This document shows, one piece after another, positions 33,586 through 42,386 of a stretch of 58,758 bases of DNA (the first letter of the stretch is position 1; every line of letters begins with the position of its first letter). Made by a program: the position numbers and the translations under genes. Below the pieces are notes generated by a model. The model did no database searches. It was not told the origin of the DNA and saw only the letters and a program-made list of their open reading frames with translations. Origin of the DNA: Clostridiales bacterium (GTDB lineage: Bacteria; Bacillota; Clostridia; Lachnospirales; Lachnospiraceae). The stretch is from positions 1 to 58,758 of the forward strand of contig DXXQ01000003.1 of the NCBI GenBank assembly GCA_019416265.1, written 5' to 3'.

Positions 33586-35814
33586 ATGGGTATTATTTTT
33601 AATGAAAAAACACAGGAATTTCATTTGTACAATGATGAGATCAGCTATCTGATGAAGGTGATGCGAAACGGCCAGATGGGACAGCTTTATTTTGGAAAAA
33701 GGATTTCCGTAAAGGAGAACTATGATTATCTCACGGAAATTCGTTATCGCCCCACAAGCGCCTATGTATATGAAAATGAATATTCTTTTTCTCTGGAGCA
33801 TCTGAAACAGGAATATCCTTCCTACGGAACTTCAGACTTTCGTATGCCTGCAGTGGAGCTTCTTCAGCCAAACGGCAGCAGGATCACCGATTTTGTATAC
33901 CAGTCTCACAGGATATATAAAGGGAAACCGGGGCTGGAAGGACTGCCTGCCACATATACAGAAGACGACAGCGAGGCGGATACTCTGGAAATTTTCATGA
34001 AGGACGAACTTCTGGGTGTGGAAATCCGGCTTCTTTATACAATTTTTCAGAAAGAAAATGCTATTGCCAGAAGTGTGCATTTTGAAAATAAGGGGCAGGA
34101 AACATATATGCTGGACACAGCAATGAGTCTCTGTCTGGATCTTCCTGATGACGAGTATGAATGGTATCAGTTTTCCGGGGCCTGGGGAAGGGAACGTCAG
34201 CTGAAAAAACGAATGCTCCAGTCCGGAATTCAGTCCATCGGAAGTACAAGAGGGGCATCGGGACATTTTCAGAATCCCTTTGTGGTGCTGAAACGTCCCT
34301 GTGCAGATGAATTTCAGGGAGAGGTACTGGGATTTTCCCTTGTATACAGCGGAAATTTCCTTGCACAGGCTGAGGTTGACACTTATAAAGTGACCCGTAT
34401 GATGATGGGAATCCACCCCATGGGATTTTCCTGGAAGCTGGCGCCGGGAGGCAGTTTTCAGACTCCTGAGGCTGTGATGGTCTATTCCGGGGACGGCATC
34501 AACAAAATGAGTCAGACCTTCCACAGGCTTTACCGTACAAGACTTGCAAGAGGATACTGGAGAGACAGGGAAAGACCGGTACTTCTCAATAACTGGGAGG
34601 CAACCTATTTCGATTTCACAGAAGAAAAGCTGGTGGAAATTGCAGAGAACGCAAAGGAAGACGGTGTAGAACTGTTTGTTCTGGACGACGGGTGGTTCGG
34701 AACCCGCTGTGGAGAAACCAGCGGACTGGGGGACTGGTGGGCAAACACAGACCGGCTTCCGGAGGGAATTCGGGGACTTTCCGAAAAAATAGAAGCTCTT
34801 GGGCTGAAATTCGGACTCTGGTTTGAGCTGGAAATGGTAAATAAAGACAGTGAGCTCTACCGCGCCCATCCGGACTGGATCCTTCAGACGCCGGGAAGAA
34901 ATACCTGTCATGGAAGAAAGCAGTACGTTCTTGATTTTTCCAGAAAGGAAGTAGTGGATTACATTTACGGGCTTGTTGTAAAAATCCTTCGGGAATCCCG
35001 CGTTTCCTATATAAAATGGGATATGAACCGATATATTACCGAATGTTTTTCAGCGGGTTATGGAGCAGACCAGCAGGGAGAGATTTTCCACAGATATATT
35101 CTGGGTGTTTACGACCTCTATGAGAGGCTGACCAGTGAATTTCCAAAGATCCTTTTTGAATCCTGTGCAAGCGGCGGCGGCCGTTTCGATCCCGGAATGC
35201 TTTATTATGCGCCCCAGTGCTGGACAAGCGATGACTCTGATGCAGTAGAAAGAATCAAAATTCAGTACGGAACCTCTTTCTGTTATCCGGTAAGCTCCAT
35301 GGGAGCCCATGTGTCCATCACGCCGAACCATCAGGTTTTCCGCAGCACTCCGCTGAAAACAAGAGGGGATGTGGCGGCTTTCGGAGCCTTCGGCTATGAG
35401 CTTGACCTTGCAAGACTTACAAAGGAAGAACGGGCGATGGTACGGGAGCAGATCGCCTTTGTAAAAAAATACAGAAAGCTGATCCACACCGGTGATTTCT
35501 ACAGACTGAAAAGTCCGTTTGAGGGAAATCTTTCTGCATGGATGGTGGTTTCTCAGGATAAAAAGCAGGCAGTCATTGCTTATTTCAAAATCTTAAATGA
35601 TGTAAACTGCGAATTCCGCAGACTTGCCCTGAAAGGGCTGAAGGACGATCTCCTTTATGAGCTGGAGTCAGAGAACCGGGTGATGGGAGAATTTTTCGGA
35701 AATGAGCTGATGAACATCGGTCTTATCACCTCTGACGGATCTTCCGGTGAGACAAAGGCAGATACTGCCTGCGGGGACTTCTGGTCAAAGATCTATGTGC
35801 TGAACGCAAAATAA
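33586..35814 (+). CDS. GH36 alpha-galactosidase (second copy)
   Basis: A 742-residue cytoplasmic enzyme homologous over its full length to the GH36 protein at 28215. The nucleophile is Asp479 in YIKWDMNRY and the acid/base is Asp549 in WTSDDSDAVER. Instead of the CSDNTD of the first copy it has TSDDSD, and SCASGGGRFD replaces NCSGGGGRFD, so the substrate pocket probably differs. A LLNNWEATYFDF segment near 330 is shared. GGAAAGGAAG stands before ATG 33586. It has no adjacent transporter and is separated from the first operon by pcrA. Its own AraC regulator is convergent and ends 4 bases downstream. Confidence 0.94.
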   Translation: MGIIFNEKTQEFHLYNDEISYLMKVMRNGQMGQLYFGKRISVKENYDYLTEIRYRPTSAYVYENEYSFSLEHLKQEYPSYGTSDFRMPAVELLQPNGSRITDFVYQSHRIYKGKPGLEGLPATYTEDDSEADTLEIFMKDELLGVEIRLLYTIFQKENAIARSVHFENKGQETYMLDTAMSLCLDLPDDEYEWYQFSGAWGRERQLKKRMLQSGIQSIGSTRGASGHFQNPFVVLKRPCADEFQGEVLGFSLVYSGNFLAQAEVDTYKVTRMMMGIHPMGFSWKLAPGGSFQTPEAVMVYSGDGINKMSQTFHRLYRTRLARGYWRDRERPVLLNNWEATYFDFTEEKLVEIAENAKEDGVELFVLDDGWFGTRCGETSGLGDWWANTDRLPEGIRGLSEKIEALGLKFGLWFELEMVNKDSELYRAHPDWILQTPGRNTCHGRKQYVLDFSRKEVVDYIYGLVVKILRESRVSYIKWDMNRYITECFSAGYGADQQGEIFHRYILGVYDLYERLTSEFPKILFESCASGGGRFDPGMLYYAPQCWTSDDSDAVERIKIQYGTSFCYPVSSMGAHVSITPNHQVFRSTPLKTRGDVAAFGAFGYELDLARLTKEERAMVREQIAFVKKYRKLIHTGDFYRLKSPFEGNLSAWMVVSQDKKQAVIAYFKILNDVNCEFRRLALKGLKDDLLYELESENRVMGEFFGNELMNIGLITSDGSSGETKADTACGDFWSKIYVLNAK

Positions 35815-35817
35815 AAT

Positions 35818-36660
35818 TCAATCCGGCTTCGGGTGGGAGAGAAACTTTTTTCTGTATGCGGCAGGGCTGATCCCAAAGGAAGCCCGAAAAATTTTTATCA
35901 GGGATTCCGGACGCTGGTAACCGCAGGAATAGGCGATCTCCGATATGGAAAGGGAGGTGGCTTCCAGCATATGGCGAGCCCTGGAAAGCCTGGCTGTTTT
36001 GATATATTCCATGGGAGAAAGTCCGGTGTATTTTCGGAAAAGTCCGCTGAGGTAGCTGCGGTTCAGACCGACGAAACGCGACACATCCTCCACGCCGAAA
36101 GGCTCCATCAGATGGCTGCTGATATAGAAAACAGCCTGATCTACATAAGGGTTGCCTTCTGAGAAGGGAAGAAGCTCATGGTTGGAGGAAGCAAGAATCC
36201 CTAAAAAATGATAGAGATTTCCAAGATTCTGATAAGTGTCCCCGATATTGCTGTGGTTATGCTTCAGCATATCGAGGACACAGTTTTTCAGACTCTCTTT
36301 TTCCTGACTGCGAAAAATGGGCTGTTCCATGGAAAGACCCAGGGAGGAGACAAGAGAGGAGGCCTCTGTTCCGGAAAATCCTACCCAGACATAGGTCCAG
36401 GGATTCCTTGCATCAGACTGGTAAACAGTCAGACAGTCCGGCGCGATCAGGAAGCCCTGTCCCTGGCTGAGATGGTAGACCGTATTGTTTACGGTAAATT
36501 CGCCCCTGCCCTCCAGAATATAATGGATGAGATAATAGGGGCGCACTGCAGGACCGAATTTATGACAGGGGGCAGTCACGGAATGCCCGAAGGTATTGAC
36601 ACATAAAGGCTGTCTGTCATAAACGGGAAGGTCCATATAAACATAAACAGAATTTTCCAT
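35818..36660 (-). CDS. AraC-family regulator next to the second GH36 gene
   Basis: A 280-residue protein. The N-terminal cupin domain (about 15-105) has HYILEGRGEFTVNN and QGFLIAPD, and the C-terminal AraC domain has VGLNRSYLSGLFRKYTGLSPMEYI and CGYQRPESLIKIFRASFG. It resembles the regulator at 23160 in layout and is probably also of the MsmR/RafR type. I chose the ATG at 36660, which follows AGGAGGAAA by 7 bases; an upstream in-frame start at 36687 lacks this. It likely controls the second GH36 gene. Confidence 0.88.
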   Translation of the reverse strand: MENSVYVYMDLPVYDRQPLCVNTFGHSVTAPCHKFGPAVRPYYLIHYILEGRGEFTVNNTVYHLSQGQGFLIAPDCLTVYQSDARNPWTYVWVGFSGTEASSLVSSLGLSMEQPIFRSQEKESLKNCVLDMLKHNHSNIGDTYQNLGNLYHFLGILASSNHELLPFSEGNPYVDQAVFYISSHLMEPFGVEDVSRFVGLNRSYLSGLFRKYTGLSPMEYIKTARLSRARHMLEATSLSISEIAYSCGYQRPESLIKIFRASFGISPAAYRKKFLSHPKPD

Positions 36661-36722
36661 AAAGCTTTTCCTCCTGCAGTCTGGCAAGCCTTGCCGGAGA
36701 CAGTGTTTCCGACAGGGCGGTA

Positions 36723-37760
36723 TCAGTCCTCGTCCTCCAGATAATAGCGGATAAGGTTCAGTGTATTTTCGACGCCCTCCTTATGGGTGCGCTCATAGCC
36801 GTGAGAAGCGTACACGCCGGGGCCGATAAGACCGTGGCGGACATCGTAGCCTGCATGCAGGGTAGCTTCCACATCAGATCCGTAATGAGGATAGATATCC
36901 ACGGCATATTTCAGATCATGGTTCTGCGCAACCTGGATCATACGGCTTACAACAGGGTAGCTGTAAGGACCGCCGCTGTCCTTGGCACAGATAGAAACCT
37001 CATGTTCGGTACATTCCAGTCCGTCGCCTACGCAGCCCATGTCTACGGACCAGATCTCTGTCACACCATCCGGACAGGAGGCAGAGCCGCCGTGTCCTAC
37101 TTCCTCGAAGATGGTGAAGTGGGCATAAACGCGGCGCTTTGGCGTAATCTTGTTGTCTTTGAGGTATTTCGCATAGCCAAGAAGAACAGAGGATGAAATT
37201 TTATCATCCAGGAAACGGCTTTTGATGTAGCCGCTTTTTGTTACCCGGGTGCGCGGCTCGAAGCATACATAGTCTCCGTTCATGATACCCAGAGCCTTGA
37301 CGTCATCTTTGGAGCTTACCGGCTCGTCGATGAGGACTTCCACATTGTCCCAGGTTCTTTTCTCTGTGTAATCGTCTGTCACATGGACAGAAGCGTTTAC
37401 AAGCTGGCAGGTTCCCTCGTAAATCTTACCGGATTTGGTGATGATCCGGCAGTTTTCCGTCTCTGCGTTCTCCGGGCGCATACCCCCCACCGGAGTGAGC
37501 TTCAGACGTCCGCTGTCCTTGATCTGGTGAACCATGCCTCCTAAGGTGTCGCAGTGACATTCCATGAGAATGGCATTTTCGGTGTCATCCCCTCCGAGAT
37601 CTGCAAGCACGCCGCCTTTTACCGTACGCTCTGCTTTTACGCCGAGACGCCGGAATTCCTCCAGCAGATATTCCGTTACCTTTTCACCGTAGCCGGAAGG
37701 GCTGTCAATATTCAGAAGCTTCACTGCCTGATCTACGATGTAATCTACATATTGTTTCAT
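36723..37760 (-). CDS. M42-family metallopeptidase
   Basis: A 345-residue cytoplasmic aminopeptidase-type protein of the M42 family (glutamyl aminopeptidase/endoglucanase-like). Metal and catalytic residues appear as MECHCDTLGG (about 66-75), LDDKISS (about 182-188), FEEVGHGG (about 215-222), SVDMG (about 235) and YASHGYERTH near the C terminus. M42 peptidases form large tetrahedral particles that trim peptides. AAGGAG stands 8 bases before the ATG at 37760; a TTG two codons upstream is less likely. No link to the sugar genes is apparent. Confidence 0.9.
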   Translation of the reverse strand: MKQYVDYIVDQAVKLLNIDSPSGYGEKVTEYLLEEFRRLGVKAERTVKGGVLADLGGDDTENAILMECHCDTLGGMVHQIKDSGRLKLTPVGGMRPENAETENCRIITKSGKIYEGTCQLVNASVHVTDDYTEKRTWDNVEVLIDEPVSSKDDVKALGIMNGDYVCFEPRTRVTKSGYIKSRFLDDKISSSVLLGYAKYLKDNKITPKRRVYAHFTIFEEVGHGGSASCPDGVTEIWSVDMGCVGDGLECTEHEVSICAKDSGGPYSYPVVSRMIQVAQNHDLKYAVDIYPHYGSDVEATLHAGYDVRHGLIGPGVYASHGYERTHKEGVENTLNLIRYYLEDED

Positions 37761-37946
37761 ATTCAAATCTCCTTATCGGTTTCCCTTTCATACTTGTAAC
37801 CCTGGTTACTGGAAACAGTAAGTACAGTTTATCATAAATTGTAAAAAAATGCAGTAGATGTCTACCCATTTTTCGGTGACTTTGTTAAAATATAAAGAAA
37901 TCAGACAGAAAATTTCTGCCTGCAATATGGAAGGGGAGATACAAAA

Positions 37947-39578
37947 ATGTTAAAAGTGTTCCTGGTAGAAGATGAAATGATTATACGGAACGGTGTGAAA
38001 AATAATATACCCTGGGAGCAGGAGGGATTCACCTTTGTGGGAGAAGCGGGAGACGGAGAGCTGGCGTGGCCGCTGATCCGGCAGACGAAGCAGGATATTC
38101 TGATCACAGACATCCGGATGCCCTTCATGGACGGGCTGGAGCTTTCAGGACTGGTGCGGAAAGAACTTCCGGATACGAAGATCATTATTTTAAGCGGATA
38201 CAGCGAATTTGATTACGCGAAACAGGCCATCAATCTGGGAGTAGCCAACTACCTTCTCAAGCCCATCAACGGGGAAAAGCTTCTGGAGGCTGTGAAACAG
38301 GTGGCGGATATTATCCGGGAGGAGCGGGCCCAGGCTCTCCTTGTGGAACAGTACAGACAGGAGAACCAGGAGAATATCAAGGTGGAAAAAATACGCCTTT
38401 TCGAACAGATCGTCACAGGCTCTTCCACAGCAAGAGAAATTCTTGACAGAGGCGAGCTTCTGGATCTGGATCTGGCGGCGCCTTTCTATACGGTTTTGCT
38501 TCTTAAGCTGATCGATTCCGGAGAGAATATGGATATTTCAGGACAGGTTATGGAAGCCTCGGAAAAAGTAGACGCTGCAGTTATGGAGAGGCCTGAATTT
38601 TTTGCAGTGGAAAGAGGACTGGAGGGTCTGGCCATCCTGATCAAATCCAGGGAGGAGACACAGGCAAAAAGCCAGCTTGACCAGTTTGAGCAGGAGATCA
38701 GGAAGATCCTGTCGGGATATCCGGAGGTCTCCTACTTCGGAGGAGCAGGGGATACGGTTCAGAGAATGAGAGATATCCGGCGCTCCTATGTAGGCGCAAG
38801 CAAAGCCTTTGCCAGCCGGTTTTTCACGGAGAAAAACCGTTTTCTGGCTGTGGAACAGCTTCATGAATTAAAGCCCGGCGGTGTGAAAGACAGGAATCTG
38901 AAGTCCGTGGACGCATCCAAGGTAAACAGAAAGCTTATGGAAGATTTTCTCAAAAGCGGACTTGAAGAGGAGACACAGAGCTTTGTGGAAGAATATTTTA
39001 AAAATATCGGACGAAAAAATTATGAATCCCTTATGTTCTGCCACTATCTGATCGTGGATATGAATTTATGTGCCAGCCATTTTCTGGAAAGCATCGGAAT
39101 CGATCCCTCCCTTCTTCCGGCCCAGTGCAGGGATGTAGGCGAGTTTGCATATTCTCTCCAGTGTGAGGAGAGGATGATCGCCTATGTGACAGAGCTTTTT
39201 ACGGAAACCATACGGCTTCGCGATAATTCTTCCAAAAATAAATATCTGGAGCTTATCACAGACGCCCAGAAGATTATTCTGGAAAATTTCCAGAACAATG
39301 AGTTCTCAATGAACCAGGCTGCAGCAATGGTGAATTTAAGTCCCGGATATTTCAGCACTCTCTTCCGTCAGGAAACGGGAATGAGCTTTGTGGAGTATCT
39401 TACAAGCATCCGTCTGGAAAAAGCGAAGGCTCTTCTGATGTGCACCAATATGAGAAGCTCGGAGATCGCCTATGAGGTGGGATATAAGGATGCCCACTAT
39501 TTCAGCTATATTTTCAAAAAAGTATGCGGATGTACCCCGAAGGAATATCGTGCAAGGAAAGGCGAGGATATTCTATGA
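37947..39578 (+). CDS. YesN-type response regulator with AraC DNA-binding domain
   Basis: A 543-residue protein. The receiver domain has Asp55 in LITDIRMPF as phospho-acceptor and the conserved lysine in LLKPING (about residue 104). A linker of about 280 residues follows, then an AraC double helix-turn-helix (MVNLSPGYFSTLFRQETGMS and IAYEVGYKDAHYFSYIFKKVCG). GGAAGGGGAG precedes the ATG. The order is regulator first, kinase second, the reverse of the system at 3294. It overlaps the kinase gene as ATGA. The galactofuranose-type importer follows and is its probable target. Confidence 0.92.
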   Translation: MLKVFLVEDEMIIRNGVKNNIPWEQEGFTFVGEAGDGELAWPLIRQTKQDILITDIRMPFMDGLELSGLVRKELPDTKIIILSGYSEFDYAKQAINLGVANYLLKPINGEKLLEAVKQVADIIREERAQALLVEQYRQENQENIKVEKIRLFEQIVTGSSTAREILDRGELLDLDLAAPFYTVLLLKLIDSGENMDISGQVMEASEKVDAAVMERPEFFAVERGLEGLAILIKSREETQAKSQLDQFEQEIRKILSGYPEVSYFGGAGDTVQRMRDIRRSYVGASKAFASRFFTEKNRFLAVEQLHELKPGGVKDRNLKSVDASKVNRKLMEDFLKSGLEEETQSFVEEYFKNIGRKNYESLMFCHYLIVDMNLCASHFLESIGIDPSLLPAQCRDVGEFAYSLQCEERMIAYVTELFTETIRLRDNSSKNKYLELITDAQKIILENFQNNEFSMNQAAAMVNLSPGYFSTLFRQETGMSFVEYLTSIRLEKAKALLMCTNMRSSEIAYEVGYKDAHYFSYIFKKVCGCTPKEYRARKGEDIL

Positions 39579-41092
39579 GATTACCGGAAGGCATTAAATT
39601 TTTGAAAAAATATTCCCTTGAAAAAAGGCTGAATCTTCTGGCCGCGGTTATTATGCTGCCTTTGACGGCCCTGATTCTTTATCTTCTTGTAAGCCTGATA
39701 AATTTCAGCAGCGCGTACAGCCAGAGCGTAAAAAACATTACGGCTATCAATAAATACAGTCTGAAATTTAAAACAGACCTGGATTACAGTATGTATCGTG
39801 CCATTATTGGAAATCTCAGCTTCAAAAATCTCAATGAGGAGGAGGCAAATCTCCAGTCGGACGACGCCAGGGTAAGAAACCCCTATTCCATGATCAATGA
39901 GCTTCACGGCTCCCTGACAAACCAGATCGCAGAGTCGGAAAGCGGCCATCAGGAGCTTCTGAGCAGAATTGACAAGAGCCTTGGATGGCTGGAAAGAGTG
40001 GTGCGTACCATTGATGATAACATCGAGGAGGGAAGCCATTATGAGGAAAATATGGATCTTCTGGAAAATGACATCAGAAGCTCCACAGCCCTGATTCAGG
40101 AGAATCTTCAGGAATATATTTATTATGAGACATCCAATCTGGAAAATATCAGATATATGCTGGAGGACAGGGCAAAGAATACCCTGATCCTTTGTACAGT
40201 GATCCTTCTGATCCTTCTTGTGCTGAGCCTGGGTCTGACAAGGCTGATCACCCAGAGTGTGACGAAGCCTATCCGGGAGCTGTGCAGAGCCACGAAACAG
40301 GTTGCAAAGGGAAATTTTTCCCACACAGAGATTGAATCCGGCGACGAAATTCAGGTGCTTACCAACAGCTTTAATGATATGACAGGGGAGATTCAGTACC
40401 TGATCGAAAATATCAAAAAAGAGCAGAAAAATCTCAGGGATACGGAGCTTAAGCTTCTCCAGGCACAGATCAATCCACACTTTCTTTATAATACCCTGGA
40501 CGCTATTGTATGGATGGCTGAAGGCGGGATGAACAAAGAGGTGGTATTTATGGTTACGGCTCTGTCGGAATTTTTCCGCACAACCTTAAGCGAGGGAAAT
40601 GATTATATCACCATCCGGGAGGAAGAATCCCATATCAGAAGCTATTTGAGTATTCAGGAGGTGCGCTATGCGGATATTCTGGAATATGAGATCAACATAG
40701 ACGCAGAAATCTATCCTTATTATATATTAAAGCTTACTCTTCAGCCTCTTGTGGAAAACGCACTCTATCACGGGATCAAAAACAAGCGCGGAAAAGGCAA
40801 GATCACAGTCAGAGGCTATGAACGGGGTGACAGAATTTATCTGGAGGTAGGAGATAACGGAATCGGAATGTCGGAAGAGGAGCTGGAGCTTCTCCGGAAA
40901 AAGGTGAAAGGAGAGGCGGAAAGGGAAAGAGGCTTCGGACTTGGAAATGTGGACGAGAGGATCCGTCTGAACTACGGGCCGGAGTATGGGATTCGGTTTG
41001 AAAGTAAAAAGGGGGAAGGAACACTGGCCACAGTGTGTATACCTAAAAAAATCACACTTTTATCTGAAAATAACAAACCAACTAATTCTTGA
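39575..41092 (+). CDS. YesM-type sensor histidine kinase
   Basis: A 505-residue membrane kinase. Transmembrane helix 1 (about 20-43), a helical extracellular domain (about 45-205), helix 2 (about 208-231), HAMP, then the His_kinase domain with His302 in QINPHFLYN and the ATPase domain (N-box QPLVENALYHG, G-boxes DNGIGMS and GFGLGNV). The start overlaps the regulator stop by 4 bases. Unlike the first system there is no tethered binding protein in the operon. The extracellular domain may itself sense sugar, or may contact the YtfQ-like binding protein encoded next. Confidence 0.92.
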   Translation: MRLPEGIKFLKKYSLEKRLNLLAAVIMLPLTALILYLLVSLINFSSAYSQSVKNITAINKYSLKFKTDLDYSMYRAIIGNLSFKNLNEEEANLQSDDARVRNPYSMINELHGSLTNQIAESESGHQELLSRIDKSLGWLERVVRTIDDNIEEGSHYEENMDLLENDIRSSTALIQENLQEYIYYETSNLENIRYMLEDRAKNTLILCTVILLILLVLSLGLTRLITQSVTKPIRELCRATKQVAKGNFSHTEIESGDEIQVLTNSFNDMTGEIQYLIENIKKEQKNLRDTELKLLQAQINPHFLYNTLDAIVWMAEGGMNKEVVFMVTALSEFFRTTLSEGNDYITIREEESHIRSYLSIQEVRYADILEYEINIDAEIYPYYILKLTLQPLVENALYHGIKNKRGKGKITVRGYERGDRIYLEVGDNGIGMSEEELELLRKKVKGEAERERGFGLGNVDERIRLNYGPEYGIRFESKKGEGTLATVCIPKKITLLSENNKPTNS

Positions 41093-41158
41093 CAGGGAAA
41101 ATTAGTAAAAAAAACAACAAACACCCTTGTTTATTCTGTTTCTTTTATGAAAAATTAC

Positions 41159-41167
41159 TGATAGAAT
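41159..41167 (+). promoter_or_regulatory. Extended -10 promoter of the galactofuranose-type importer operon
   Basis: TGA followed by TAGAAT (41162-41167); the -35 position (TTTCTT) matches poorly, consistent with activation by the upstream response regulator. Confidence 0.45.
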
Positions 41168-41226
41168 AAGGTTACAAGATAACGAAGGGGCAGCGAAGCC
41201 CAGGAAATTTAAGGAGGGAATTTTTT

Positions 41227-42210
41227 ATGAAGAAAAGAGTTTTAGCAGTTTTAGCAGCATCCGCACTTGCAGCTACCATGATGCCTGTCACAGCATTTGC
41301 AGGCGAAGATGACCTGATCACAGTTGGTTACGCACAGGTTGGAGCAGAGTCTGACTGGAGAACCGCTAACACAGAATCTTTTAAATCCACATTTACAGAA
41401 GAAAACGGATATAAGCTGATCTTTGACGATGCACAGCAGAAACAGGAAAACCAGATCAAAGCCATCAGAAGCTTTATTCAGCAGGAAGTTGACTATATCG
41501 TAGTAGCTCCTGTAGTTGAGACAGGATGGGAAACAGTACTTCAGGAAGCTGCAGACGCAGGTATCCCGGTAATCCTTTCCGACCGTATGATGGACCTTGC
41601 TGACGAAGATCTTTACACCTGCTGGGTAGGCGGAAACTTCATTAAAGAAGGTGAGACCTGTGCAGACTGGTTAGCAAAATATCTGGAAGATCAGGGACGC
41701 GGAGAAGAAGAGATCAACATGGTAACTATTCAGGGTACCATCGGCGCTTCCGCTCAGATCGGACGTACAGAAGGTGTTGCAAATAAGATGGCAGAGCATC
41801 CGAACTGGAAGATGTTAGACATGCAGTCCGGTGAGTTCACACAGGCAAAAGGCCAGGAAGTTATGGAATCCTTCTTGAAATCCTATGACGACATCGACGT
41901 TGTTATCTGTGAGAACGATAACGAAGCATTTGGCGCAATCGACGCGATCAAAGCTGCAGGAAAGACATGCGGACCGGACGGCGACATCATCGTTGTTTCC
42001 TTTGACTCTGTAAAAGCAGCCTTTGATTCTATGATGGCAGGCGATCTGAACGCTACTTTCGAGTGTAACCCGCTTCACGGACCACGTGTAGCTGAGATTA
42101 TCCAGAAACTGGAAGCTGGCGAAGAAGTTGAAAAGATTCAGTACGTTGACGAAGCATACTTCGACACATCCATGGATCTTGAAAGCATCGTTGCAGAACG
42201 TGCATATTAA
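41227..42210 (+). CDS. ytfQ: YtfQ-like galactofuranose-type binding protein
   Basis: A 327-residue secreted type-1 binding protein; the signal peptide probably ends after AFA near residue 25. It matches E. coli YtfQ in distinctive segments: ITVGYAQVGAES, QQKQENQIKAIRSF, VAPVVETGWE, IQGTIGASAQIGR and QSGEFTQAKGQEVMESFLK. YtfQ binds galactofuranose and galactopyranose. A full ytfQRT-yjfF operon follows in the same order as in E. coli, which supports the assignment. AAGGAGGGA stands before the ATG. No lipobox is present. Confidence 0.9.
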   Translation: MKKRVLAVLAASALAATMMPVTAFAGEDDLITVGYAQVGAESDWRTANTESFKSTFTEENGYKLIFDDAQQKQENQIKAIRSFIQQEVDYIVVAPVVETGWETVLQEAADAGIPVILSDRMMDLADEDLYTCWVGGNFIKEGETCADWLAKYLEDQGRGEEEINMVTIQGTIGASAQIGRTEGVANKMAEHPNWKMLDMQSGEFTQAKGQEVMESFLKSYDDIDVVICENDNEAFGAIDAIKAAGKTCGPDGDIIVVSFDSVKAAFDSMMAGDLNATFECNPLHGPRVAEIIQKLEAGEEVEKIQYVDEAYFDTSMDLESIVAERAY

Positions 42211-42274
42211 TTAGCAGCCATAAACAATCCCATGAAAAAAGGGTTTCCCAAGTTCAATAATTAAGTCGTGTATT

Positions 42275-42317
42275 ATGCGGGGACGACGGAACCGAAAGGT
42301 TCCCGCCCCGCATTTTT
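42275..42317 (+). terminator. Intercistronic hairpin between ytfQ and ytfR
   Basis: ATGCGGGG (42275-42282) pairs with CCCCGCAT (42306-42313), with an inner GGAACC/GGTTCC stem and T5 after it. Likely partial terminator raising binding protein over ATPase. Confidence 0.8.
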
Positions 42318-42386
42318 AAACAGCAAAGGGATCAGGCGGGATTTTAATTTGTCCGCTCACAGTTACATAGAAAGAGAGGCAGCTTT

